DNA of 37,940 bases from Spirochaetales bacterium (GTDB lineage Bacteria > Spirochaetota > Spirochaetia > Treponematales > Treponemataceae): the NCBI GenBank assembly GCA_028725265.1, contig JAQYSN010000110.1:1-37940 (forward strand), given 5' to 3'. The position numbers and the translations under genes were made by a program. Positions 25,775-33,578 of the stretch are shown in pieces; positions within the stretch are counted from its first letter, which is position 1; the number at the start of each line of letters is the position of its first letter. Under the pieces are notes generated by a model, which was given only the letters and a program-made list of their open reading frames with translations, ran no database searches and had not been told where the DNA came from.

Positions 25775-27040
25775 ATGGAACAAATCACTTTAAAAACAAA
25801 AATTGGTTCATTCAAAGGACTTTCAAACGAAAAATCATATTCATTTTTGGGAATTAAGTATGCAGATTCAAAACGTTTTGAGCGTGCTACATTAAAAACT
25901 GATTACAGCGAAAACGAAATTTATGATGCAACAAAATATGGACCTTGTTGCCCTCAAATGAGAACATATATTCCAGAAGATCCTAATTCCATGTATTACA
26001 GAGAATTCCGTGAAAATCTCGAATTTACATATTCTGAAGATTGTCTTTTCTTAAACATTTTCATGCCCAAAGATAAAAAAGATGAAATCGAAATCAATTG
26101 TTCATCAAAAAAATATCCAGTTTTGATATATATCCACGGCGGAAGCTTTACAAGAGGCTCTTCTGCAGAACGTCCTTTCGATGGTTCAAATCTTTCAAGC
26201 CGCGGGATAATCGTAGTTACAATAAATTATCGTTTAAATATTTTTGGAACTTATATGGGTAAAAATCTAATGCTGTATGATATGAAAACAGCAATCGAAT
26301 GGGTTTATAAAAATATCAGTGAGTTTGGTGGAGACAGCCAAAACATAACACTTTCAGCTCAAAGTGCTGGAGCGATGTCATGTCAGCAATTAATTTTTGA
26401 CGCCGATGTAAAAAAATACGTGCGACGAGCCATCATGCTTTCAGGCGGAGCAATGCTTAAAGGAATTTTCGCACCAAAATCCAAGTTTTGGGCAAAATCT
26501 TTTTATAAATCAGTTGAAAAAGACCTTCGGAAAAGGGGTCTAGACGCTCTACAATCTACTTCTCAACAGTTGTTCGAGTCATTTCATCAAGTATGCAAAA
26601 AAAGGCCGATAAATGCCGCTATTTTAAGTGTTTTTCCTACTTTCGATGGAGAAATAGTTAAGAAATCAAATATAAAAAATGCATTTAAAAATGCACAGAT
26701 GGATTGTTTTTTTTCTGTTACAAAAGATGATCTTCAACCGAGATTTTACCTTGAAAAGAGTGCTAAAAAATACAGCAAAAAATCAAAAAAAATTGGAAAT
26801 AAAGTTTATCTAAATTATTTTAACCGTGGTTTGCCACCAGAAGGAAAAGCTTTTCATAGTAGTGATCTTTGGTATTTTTTTGGAAATCTTATGATGCATA
26901 CTTGGCGAAAATTTGAAGAACGCGACTATGAAATTTCAAATGAAATAATGACTAGAGTTGTTTTATTTTGTAATGATGGAAATATTAATCCTGAAGGATT
27001 TTTTGAAATGAAACCTTATGAATTTTATGAATTGAAATAA
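25775..27040 (+). CDS. Type B carboxylesterase family protein
   Basis: An alpha/beta hydrolase of 421 residues. It has SEDCLFLNIFMP (the EDCLxLN signature), IYIHGGSFTRGS (oxyanion HGG), the nucleophile in LSAQSAGAMS and the catalytic-His block KAFHSSDLWYFFGNL. The nucleophile elbow reads A-Q-S-A-G instead of the usual G-x-S-x-G. It is shorter than typical type B esterases (about 500), apparently by reductions in the C-terminal half. No signal peptide is visible, so it is probably cytoplasmic. It follows the uronate cluster behind a terminator and could remove ester groups from imported glycosides; that is inference. Its stop codon borders oriC. Confidence 0.87.
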   Translation: MEQITLKTKIGSFKGLSNEKSYSFLGIKYADSKRFERATLKTDYSENEIYDATKYGPCCPQMRTYIPEDPNSMYYREFRENLEFTYSEDCLFLNIFMPKDKKDEIEINCSSKKYPVLIYIHGGSFTRGSSAERPFDGSNLSSRGIIVVTINYRLNIFGTYMGKNLMLYDMKTAIEWVYKNISEFGGDSQNITLSAQSAGAMSCQQLIFDADVKKYVRRAIMLSGGAMLKGIFAPKSKFWAKSFYKSVEKDLRKRGLDALQSTSQQLFESFHQVCKKRPINAAILSVFPTFDGEIVKKSNIKNAFKNAQMDCFFSVTKDDLQPRFYLEKSAKKYSKKSKKIGNKVYLNYFNRGLPPEGKAFHSSDLWYFFGNLMMHTWRKFEERDYEISNEIMTRVVLFCNDGNINPEGFFEMKPYEFYELK

Positions 27041-27069
27041 TATGACTCTATTATTATTTATTTAAAAAA

Positions 27070-27090
27070 TAGTAGTAGAAGTAGTAGTAG
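27070..27090 (+). repeat. DnaA-trio array (seven trinucleotides)
   Basis: The plus strand reads TAG three times, AAG once, then TAG three times, starting one base before the DnaA box at 27092. Reading 3'-to-5' from the box this is GAT-type trios, the motif that guides DnaA onto single-stranded DNA. The A/T-rich unwinding region lies on its far side (27041-27069). Confidence 0.85.
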
Positions 27091-27091
27091 T

Positions 27092-27100
27092 TGTGGATAA
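27092..27100 (-). promoter_or_regulatory. Consensus DnaA box beside the trios
   Basis: TGTGGATAA on the plus strand is TTATCCACA on the minus strand, a perfect consensus box. One T separates it from the trio array. Confidence 0.92.
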
Positions 27101-27144
27101 CTGTAAAATCATTTTATTTCGTTATTTTATAATGATTTACAGTT
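27099..27144. repeat. Inverted repeat between two DnaA boxes
   Basis: AACTGTAAAATCATT (27099-27113) pairs with AATGATTTACAGTT (27131-27144) over 14 bp with one bulged A, around a 17-nt A/T loop. The outer ends overlap or touch the DnaA boxes at 27092-27100 and 27144-27152. Confidence 0.8.
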
Positions 27145-27152
27145 GTGTAAAA
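27144..27152 (-). promoter_or_regulatory. DnaA box (TTTTACACA)
   Basis: TGTGTAAAA on the plus strand fits the relaxed consensus TTWTNCACA on the minus strand. Confidence 0.7.
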
Positions 27153-27173
27153 CTTTAGACTGCTAATTTTAGT

Positions 27174-27190
27174 TTTTACACATATCCACA
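27174..27190 (+). promoter_or_regulatory. Two abutting DnaA boxes (TTTTACACA, ATATCCACA)
   Basis: TTTTACACA (27174-27182) fits the consensus TTWTNCACA. ATATCCACA (27182-27190) differs from TTATCCACA at one base. They share one base and point the same way, opposite to the boxes at 27092 and 27144. Confidence 0.72.
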
Positions 27191-27244
27191 GCCATCTTTT
27201 TTTTTCAACATAAGATTCTGAGTTTTCATCAGTTTATTTACCGG

Positions 27245-27253
27245 TTTTCCACA
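27245..27253 (+). promoter_or_regulatory. DnaA box (TTTTCCACA) beside the dnaA stop
   Basis: TTTTCCACA fits TTWTNCACA and lies 10 nt beyond the dnaA stop codon, marking the dnaA-proximal edge of oriC. Confidence 0.72.
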
Positions 27254-27263
27254 GGTTATAAAA

Positions 27264-28661
27264 TCATTTGTTTTTAAATTCTTTTATTTTCTGTGTGAGC
27301 AAAGATAAAATTTGTTCTGTGGAAGGATCTGTAATTTTCATCTCTTCAACTTTTTTCAGAGAATTTAATGCGGTCGTATGATCTCGTCCTCCGAATTCGC
27401 TTCCGATTTCAGTTGTTGAATATTCTGTAAGTTCTTTTGAAAGATATATTGCATAGTGTCTAGGAATAATTACAGATTTTTTTCTGCTTTTTCCCTTTAA
27501 TTCTGATACAGAAAGTCCGTATTGGTTAGCAATTACTTTTTGTATAGTTTCAATTGTTATGCTTGTATCTTTAGAGTCAGATATCATGTTTTTAAGTTGT
27601 TTTTGTGCAATTTCAATAGTAACATGTTGACCCATCAATTCTTCATAAGCTTTAATTGTCGTTAAAGCACTTTCAAGATCACGGACATTAGTCGATATAT
27701 TTTTTGCTATTAAATCAAGAACATCACTATCAATGTTTAAATGTTCCAAATTAACTTTTTTTTCAAGAATTGCTCGTCTTGTTTCGTATTGAGGAACTTG
27801 AAGATCAACATTCAAACCTCGTTCAAATCGATTTCTAAGGCGATCAGTTATTCCTTTGAGCTCTTTTGCTGGTCTATCGCATGTAAAAACCATCTGTTTG
27901 TTATTGTTATACAAAGCTTCAAAAGTGTAAAAAAGTTCTTGTTGTGTTTCTTCTTTTCCAATCAAGAAGTGAATATCATCGATGAGCAAAACATCTGATT
28001 GTCTATATTTATTCTTAAATTTTTGAGTTGTTCCTGAATTTAAAGCCTGCATGAATTCATTAGTGAAATCTTCGGCCGTGATACAAATAATTTTAGAATC
28101 TGATTTTTTATATATTTCATTTCCGATTGACTGCATGAGGTGAGTTTTTCCGAGTCCTACACCACCATAAATTAAAACTGGGTTATATACTTTACCAGGA
28201 TTTCTTGAAACAGCAATTGATCCATTCAGGGCAAATTCATTGTTTGCACCTTTTACGAAATTTTCAAAAGTATATCTAGGATTAAGTTGCGGATGACGTG
28301 GTTTTTCTTCGGTTTCTTTGACAGTTTCATTTTTTGATGATGAAAATGAATTTTCTACAAGAGAATTTGATGTCTTGTTTTCAGGGGATTTTTTATGACT
28401 TATTTTTAATTCAAGTTTTATATTTTGTCCGCTGAGTTCATATAATTTTTTTTCAAGCTCTATGATGTGCTTACCATTGATTAATCTTTCATAAATGAAT
28501 TTAGAAGGTACAGAAGCAATAATTTTGAGTTCATCTGATTCAATATATTCTAGATTACTGAAAAGCATAAAAAATTCAGCTTCATGTTCTTTTTGATTAA
28601 ATTCTTCTTTTGTCTGAATAAGTGCTTCTGTCAAAAAGGCATTATAATTATACAAGTTCAT
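27264..28661 (-). CDS. dnaA: Chromosomal replication initiator DnaA
   Basis: The 465-residue protein has the full DnaA layout: domain I (1 to about 85), a Ser/Glu/Lys-rich domain II linker (about 90-122), an AAA+ domain starting YTFENFVKGANNEFA with Walker A GGVGLGKT (166-173) and Walker B VLLIDDIHFL (224-233), and a domain IV helix-turn-helix with the box-binding signature GGRDHTTA. It binds the DnaA boxes directly downstream of its own gene. No Shine-Dalgarno precedes the ATG, and a -10 TATAAT ends 9 nt before it. It diverges from gyrB through overlapping promoters. dnaN is not next to it, which is unusual. Confidence 0.98.
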   Translation of the reverse strand: MNLYNYNAFLTEALIQTKEEFNQKEHEAEFFMLFSNLEYIESDELKIIASVPSKFIYERLINGKHIIELEKKLYELSGQNIKLELKISHKKSPENKTSNSLVENSFSSSKNETVKETEEKPRHPQLNPRYTFENFVKGANNEFALNGSIAVSRNPGKVYNPVLIYGGVGLGKTHLMQSIGNEIYKKSDSKIICITAEDFTNEFMQALNSGTTQKFKNKYRQSDVLLIDDIHFLIGKEETQQELFYTFEALYNNNKQMVFTCDRPAKELKGITDRLRNRFERGLNVDLQVPQYETRRAILEKKVNLEHLNIDSDVLDLIAKNISTNVRDLESALTTIKAYEELMGQHVTIEIAQKQLKNMISDSKDTSITIETIQKVIANQYGLSVSELKGKSRKKSVIIPRHYAIYLSKELTEYSTTEIGSEFGGRDHTTALNSLKKVEEMKITDPSTEQILSLLTQKIKEFKNK

Positions 28662-28670
28662 AATTGGTCA

Positions 28671-28699
28671 ATTATAACTTACCTTTACTTTTTTGTAAA
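28671..28699 (-). promoter_or_regulatory. dnaA promoter
   Basis: On the minus strand TTTACA (28699-28694) and TATAAT (28676-28671) are 17 nt apart, eleven of twelve consensus bases. Initiation 6-7 nt after the -10 would leave a leader of only 2-4 nt. Confidence 0.75.
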
Positions 28700-28712
28700 A
28701 TAAGACTATAAT
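28684..28712 (+). promoter_or_regulatory. gyrB-gyrA promoter
   Basis: TTTACT (28684-28689) and a perfect TATAAT (28707-28712) are 17 nt apart. Its -35 lies inside the spacer of the dnaA promoter and the dnaA -35 lies inside its spacer. The predicted leader is about 50 nt. Confidence 0.65.
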
Positions 28713-28770
28713 AATTCTTACATATATTAACGTTCTTTATTTCCACTAAAAAAATCAAAAAGGAAAAAAA

Positions 28771-30849
28771 ATGTCTTATTCAGCAAGTAATATTCAGGTT
28801 CTAAAGGGATTGGAAGCAGTTCGAAAAAGACCTGGTATGTACATTGGTTCTACAGGACCAAGGGGTCTTCATCATCTGGTTTATGAGACAGTTGATAACT
28901 CAATTGATGAAGCAATGGCAGGATATTGTGATAACATCGTTATTGCTCTTGAAAAAAATGATGTCGTTCGTGTTGAAGATAATGGTCGAGGTATTCCGGT
29001 TGATATTCATCCTGAAGAAGGAGTTAGTGCCCTTGAATTGGTTTTGACTCGTCTTCATGCTGGTGGAAAATTCGATAAAGGTTCCTACAAAGTTTCTGGT
29101 GGTTTGCACGGTGTAGGTGTTTCCTGCGTAAATGCCCTTTCAGATTGGCTTGAAGCTACGGTAAAACGCGATGGTCATATCTATCAGCAAAAATACGAAA
29201 AAGGCGTTGCAAAAACAAAAGTAGAAATTATAGGTGATACAAGCGAACACGGAACTACAATCCGATGGAAAGCTGATAAAACTATTTTTACCGAAACGAC
29301 TGTTTATTCTTGGGATGTTCTGATGAAACGTCTTAAGGAACTTGCTTTTCTTAACAGCGGTATCGTAATAACTTTTAGAGACGAAAGACTAGAAACACCG
29401 AAAGAAGAAGTTTTAAAATATGACGGCGGAATTACAAGCTATGTTGCAGAACTAAATAAATCTGTAAAAAGCAGTTTTTATGTTCCAGATGAACCTATTT
29501 ATTTTTCAGCTGAAAAAGATGATGTCATCGTTGAAATTGCATTCCAATACAATTCGTCTCCAGATGATAACGTAAATAGCTATGTAAACGACATTAATAC
29601 AATCGAAGGCGGTACTCACTTAGACGGATTTAAATTTGCTCTCAATGCAGTTTTGAACAAGTTTTTGGAAATGCCTCAGTATTCAAAAATCCAAAAGAAT
29701 TTGGAACTTACGAAAGCCGAAAAAGAAAAAGCAAAGAAAGCCGGAAAAGAAATTGAATTCGAAAAACTCAAGGCCGAAGATTGTCTTTCTGGTTTGACGG
29801 CTGTTATTTCGACAAAAGTTCCTGAACCTCAGTTCGAAGGTCAGACAAAAACAAAGCTCGGTAATACTGAAGTTCGTTCAATAGTCGATGCACTCGTTCG
29901 TGAAAAAGTAACGCTTCTTTTTGAACAGAATCCAAAACAGGCAGAAATCATTCTTAAGAAAGTTGTTTCCGAAGCTAAGGCTCGAATCGATGCTCAGAAG
30001 GCTAAAGAAAACAGCCGAAAGAAAAGTTTTGGAGACAGTTTTGGTCTTCCTGCAAAACTGGCCGACTGCTCTCTTAAAAATCCAGAACTTTGCGAAGTGT
30101 ATATCGTCGAGGGAGATTCTGCAGGCGGTTCAGCAAAGAAAGGCCGAGATTCAAAGACTCAGGCAATTCTTCCTCTTTGGGGAAAAATGCTTAATGTCGA
30201 AAAAGTTACTGCTGATAAAGTTCACAACAATGACAAGCTCAAACCTGTTATTCAGACGCTTGGAACTGGAATCGGAAAAGATTTTAACATCGATAAAATC
30301 CGCTATCATAAAATCGTAATTATGGCCGATGCCGATGTCGATGGTTCGCACATTAGAACTTTGCTTTTGACTTTCTTTTTCCGCTATATGCCGGAAGTTA
30401 TTGAGCGTGGATATGTCTATCTTGCAATGCCTCCGCTGTACGGAATTCAGAAAGGTAAAAAAGGCAAAATGTTCTATGCGTATTCTGATGCAGAACGAGA
30501 CGCCATTCTTAAAGACCTTCGTGCAGACAAAACTCCTGTTGAAGAAGAATCAGAAAGCGAAACAGAAGAATCTCAGGAAACAGCGTCAGCATCTGAAAAT
30601 GAAGCGGCTGGCAAAGACAAAAAGAAAAAAGACAATATCAACGTACAACGATATAAAGGTCTTGGTGAAATGGATGGACATGAATTGTGGGCAACAACAA
30701 TGGATCCCGCTCGCCGAAAAATGCGCGTGGTAACGATTCCTGATGCCGAAGCCGCCGACAAAATTTTCACGATTTGTATGGGCGAAGAAGTAGAACCTCG
30801 TCGCGAATTCATCGAAAGCAATTCAAGTTACGCTAATTTGGATATTTAG
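28771..30849 (+). CDS. gyrB: DNA gyrase subunit B
   Basis: The ATPase subunit of gyrase, 692 residues. The GHKL ATPase domain has EAVRKRPGMYIGST, VDNSIDEAMAG, VEDNGRGIPV and SGGLHGVGVSCVNALS. The TOPRIM domain has EGDSAGGSAKKGRD and IMADADVDGSHIRTL, and the C-terminus RYKGLGEMDGHELW. A low-complexity acidic stretch (about 590-618, Glu/Ser-rich, then GKDKKKKDN) lies between TOPRIM and RYKGLGEM and is longer than in typical short GyrB proteins. An internal Lys-rich insert (LTKAEKEKAKKAGKEIEFEK, about 312-331) is also present. AAAGGAAA precedes the ATG. gyrA follows after 9 nt. Confidence 0.98.
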   Translation: MSYSASNIQVLKGLEAVRKRPGMYIGSTGPRGLHHLVYETVDNSIDEAMAGYCDNIVIALEKNDVVRVEDNGRGIPVDIHPEEGVSALELVLTRLHAGGKFDKGSYKVSGGLHGVGVSCVNALSDWLEATVKRDGHIYQQKYEKGVAKTKVEIIGDTSEHGTTIRWKADKTIFTETTVYSWDVLMKRLKELAFLNSGIVITFRDERLETPKEEVLKYDGGITSYVAELNKSVKSSFYVPDEPIYFSAEKDDVIVEIAFQYNSSPDDNVNSYVNDINTIEGGTHLDGFKFALNAVLNKFLEMPQYSKIQKNLELTKAEKEKAKKAGKEIEFEKLKAEDCLSGLTAVISTKVPEPQFEGQTKTKLGNTEVRSIVDALVREKVTLLFEQNPKQAEIILKKVVSEAKARIDAQKAKENSRKKSFGDSFGLPAKLADCSLKNPELCEVYIVEGDSAGGSAKKGRDSKTQAILPLWGKMLNVEKVTADKVHNNDKLKPVIQTLGTGIGKDFNIDKIRYHKIVIMADADVDGSHIRTLLLTFFFRYMPEVIERGYVYLAMPPLYGIQKGKKGKMFYAYSDAERDAILKDLRADKTPVEEESESETEESQETASASENEAAGKDKKKKDNINVQRYKGLGEMDGHELWATTMDPARRKMRVVTIPDAEAADKIFTICMGEEVEPRREFIESNSSYANLDI

Positions 30850-30858
30850 GAAATAAAA

Positions 30859-33468
30859 ATGTTAGAAGAAGAAAAGACACCAGAAGGTGGATCAGTAATA
30901 AAGATTCCCATTGAAGACGAAGTAAAGCAAGCATACATTGACTACTCCATGTCTGTCATTGTGCAACGCGCATTGCCCGATGTGCGCGACGGACTAAAAC
31001 CTGTTCATCGTCGCATTATGTACGCAATGGATACGCTCCACTTGACTGCGGGCGGAAAAGAAAAAAAATGTGCGACTATTGTCGGTGAAGTGTTGGGTCA
31101 CTATCACCCGCATGGCGATGCGTCTGTATATGATGCCCTTGTTCGCTTAGGACAGGATTTTTCCCAGCGGTATACGACTGTAACTCCACACGGAAATTTC
31201 GGTACTATTGCCGGTGACCCAGCCGCTGCTTACCGATACACCGAAGCAAAGATGAGCAAAATCACCGAAGAAATGGTTGCTGACATAAATAAAGAAACTG
31301 TCGATATGATGCCGAACTTTGATGACACTACGAAAGAACCGTCCGTTCTTCCGGCAAAATTTCCGTTCTTGCTTTGTAACGGAACAACAGGTATCGCAGT
31401 CGGTATGGCAACCAATATGCCTAGCCACAACCTCCGTGAAGTTGCCGATGCGATTTGTGCATACATCGATGATCCAGATATAACCGTTGATGGTCTTATG
31501 AAGCATATCAAAGGACCGGACTTTCCGACAGGCGGTTCTATTTATGGAACGGCTGGAATCAAAAAGGCCTATTCAACGGGTCGCGGAAAAATTACGATTC
31601 GCTCAAAGTTCCAGATTGAGACTGATAAATCAGGTTGCGAATCAATCGTTTTTACAGAAGTTCCGTACGGCGTAAATACAACCAATATCATCGAAAGAGT
31701 AAAGGAACTTATTCGAGACAAGCAGATTGAAGGCGTTACCAATGCCAATGATGAAACTTCTGACCGCGTTGGTATGAGACTTGTCGTTGACCTCAAAAAA
31801 GGTGCAATCACGAAGCTTGTTTTAAATCAGCTTTTTGCAAAGACGGATTTGCAGTCCAATTTCGGTGTAATCAATCTTGCTTTGGTTCCTGTACGAAAGG
31901 AAGATGGAAGCCGCTATCTAAAACCAGAAATTCTGACATTGAAGCAGCTTATCAAATATTTCGTAGATCATCGTGATGAAGTAATCACCCGACGATGTGA
32001 ATTTGAACTCAAAGAAGCAAAAGCCAGAATGCATATATTGCAGGCTTTGATTACCGCAATCAACAATATCGATGAAGTAATCAAAATTATCCGTGCTAGT
32101 GAAAATACGGATGCAGCAAAACTTGCCCTTGAAAAGAGATTCGACTTTGATGATGTTCAGGCACAGGCAATCGTTGATATGCCACTCAAACGATTGACAC
32201 ATCTACAGATTCAGGATTTGCAGAATGAAATCGTAGCTCTCCAGGCTGAAATAGATCATCTTGAAGATTTGCTTGCACATCACGAGAAAATTCTTGCCCT
32301 TATCAAAGAAGATACTCAGGAATTGTCAAAAAAATACGGGGATGATAGAAAGACTGATATCATTCCAAGTGAAGTCGAACAAATCAACATAGAAGACTTA
32401 ATCAAAAAAGAAGAAGTCGTTGTTTTGATTTCAAAGCTCGGTTACATCAAGCGAATGCCACTTACTGCCTACAAAACGCAGGGTCGAGGCGGAAAAGGAA
32501 ACAACAGTACCAAGCTTACCGATGATGATTTTATCAATCAGATTTTTATCGCATCAACTCACGCCTATGTTACTTTCATTACGACGGAAGGAAGAGCGTA
32601 CTGGTTGAAAATTCACGAAATTCCAGAGGCAAGCAAAATTTCTCGAGGATCACACATCAAGGGTCTTTTGAGCCTTAATCCGAACGAGGAAATAACGACT
32701 GTCGTAACGATGGAAGAATTCAGCGAAGATTATTTCTTGCTTATGGCAACCGCTAACGGCACGATTAAGAAAATCGCAATCAGTGATCTTTCGAATGCTA
32801 AAACACGAGGAATTTTGGCTATTCGACTTAAGGATGGTGACAGACTCGTTTCTGCTTCCCTTACCAAAGGAAACGACGAACTTTTGCTTATTACTCGTCG
32901 CGGAAAAGCTTTGCGATATAACGAAGAAAAAGTTCGTGTAATGGGTCGTTCTTCAAGCGGTACTCGTGGAATCAAACTTGCAACAGACGATGAATTGGTT
33001 GCAGCCATGACAATTGACGAGGATTCAAAACTCATCATAATCACTGAAAATGGCTACGGAAAACGCGTTGATTTTGATAATTTCACGCCACACGGAAAAG
33101 GAACTGGAGGAATGAAGGTTTATAACATTTCCGAAAAGTCAGGTGAAATTGTCGGAGCAATTTCTATCGCGGAAAAAGACGATTTGGTTTGTATCACAAG
33201 CCAGGGGAAAACCTTGCGACTTAAGAGCAAGAAAATACCAATTCGTTCCAGAACTGCTGGAGGAATCCACATGTTCAATATCGACAGTCCTGATATGGTT
33301 ATCGGTTTGGATAAAGTCGTAAAACAGGAAGTTGACAAAAGTCAAGAAAATGTCGAAGAACCTGATGACGACGACGCACCAATGGTTTTTGAAGATGATG
33401 CTGAAAGCTCAATCAGTGAAGCAGATGACATAGTTGATGATGAAGCTGCTCTGGATGATGAAGAGTAG
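30859..33468 (+). CDS. gyrA: DNA gyrase subunit A
   Basis: The 869-residue breakage-reunion subunit. The catalytic Tyr is Y127 in AAYRYTEAKMSKI. The quinolone-determining segment is HPHGDASVYDALVRL (83-97), with Ala88 at the Escherichia coli Ser83 position and Asp92 at Asp87. The DNA-wrapping C-terminal beta-pinwheel begins after the long coiled coil and has the GyrA box QGRGGKG (541-547), marking it as gyrase rather than topoisomerase IV. A strongly acidic tail (PDDDDAPMVFEDDAESSI onward) ends the protein; such tails tune supercoiling in other gyrases. The start at 30859 follows gyrB by 9 nt with TAGGAAATAAAA as ribosome-binding site. Confidence 0.98.
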   Translation: MLEEEKTPEGGSVIKIPIEDEVKQAYIDYSMSVIVQRALPDVRDGLKPVHRRIMYAMDTLHLTAGGKEKKCATIVGEVLGHYHPHGDASVYDALVRLGQDFSQRYTTVTPHGNFGTIAGDPAAAYRYTEAKMSKITEEMVADINKETVDMMPNFDDTTKEPSVLPAKFPFLLCNGTTGIAVGMATNMPSHNLREVADAICAYIDDPDITVDGLMKHIKGPDFPTGGSIYGTAGIKKAYSTGRGKITIRSKFQIETDKSGCESIVFTEVPYGVNTTNIIERVKELIRDKQIEGVTNANDETSDRVGMRLVVDLKKGAITKLVLNQLFAKTDLQSNFGVINLALVPVRKEDGSRYLKPEILTLKQLIKYFVDHRDEVITRRCEFELKEAKARMHILQALITAINNIDEVIKIIRASENTDAAKLALEKRFDFDDVQAQAIVDMPLKRLTHLQIQDLQNEIVALQAEIDHLEDLLAHHEKILALIKEDTQELSKKYGDDRKTDIIPSEVEQINIEDLIKKEEVVVLISKLGYIKRMPLTAYKTQGRGGKGNNSTKLTDDDFINQIFIASTHAYVTFITTEGRAYWLKIHEIPEASKISRGSHIKGLLSLNPNEEITTVVTMEEFSEDYFLLMATANGTIKKIAISDLSNAKTRGILAIRLKDGDRLVSASLTKGNDELLLITRRGKALRYNEEKVRVMGRSSSGTRGIKLATDDELVAAMTIDEDSKLIIITENGYGKRVDFDNFTPHGKGTGGMKVYNISEKSGEIVGAISIAEKDDLVCITSQGKTLRLKSKKIPIRSRTAGGIHMFNIDSPDMVIGLDKVVKQEVDKSQENVEEPDDDDAPMVFEDDAESSISEADDIVDDEAALDDEE

Positions 33469-33494
33469 ACGTAATTGAATTAAACATATTTCTA

Positions 33495-33523
33495 TTGACA
33501 AAGTTACTATTTTGAATAAGAAT
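33495..33523 (+). promoter_or_regulatory. Candidate promoter of the small outer-membrane protein gene
   Basis: A perfect TTGACA (33495-33500) is followed 16-17 nt later by a weak -10 (TAAGAA or AAGAAT). The predicted leader is about 50 nt and contains GAGAGG 7-12 nt before the ATG. Confidence 0.45.
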
Positions 33524-33578
33524 TAAATTTGTAAATTATTTCGTATGAAATAATAAAAACAATTTGAGAGGTTCAGAT

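Larger units (their letters stand above)
27041..27263. other. oriC: Chromosomal origin of replication (oriC)
   Basis: The 223-nt spacer between the esterase and dnaA holds an A/T-rich left part (unwinding element), a run of DnaA-trios next to a consensus DnaA box, a long inverted repeat and at least four further DnaA-box matches. dnaA, gyrB and gyrA adjoin it. This is the standard composition of a bacterial oriC, located just downstream of dnaA. Confidence 0.9.

Noticed and set aside
27036-27055. AATAATA-TGACTC-TATTATT hairpin as a terminator of the esterase gene
   Set aside because: The stem is A/T only and no T run follows; it more likely belongs to the unwinding region of oriC.
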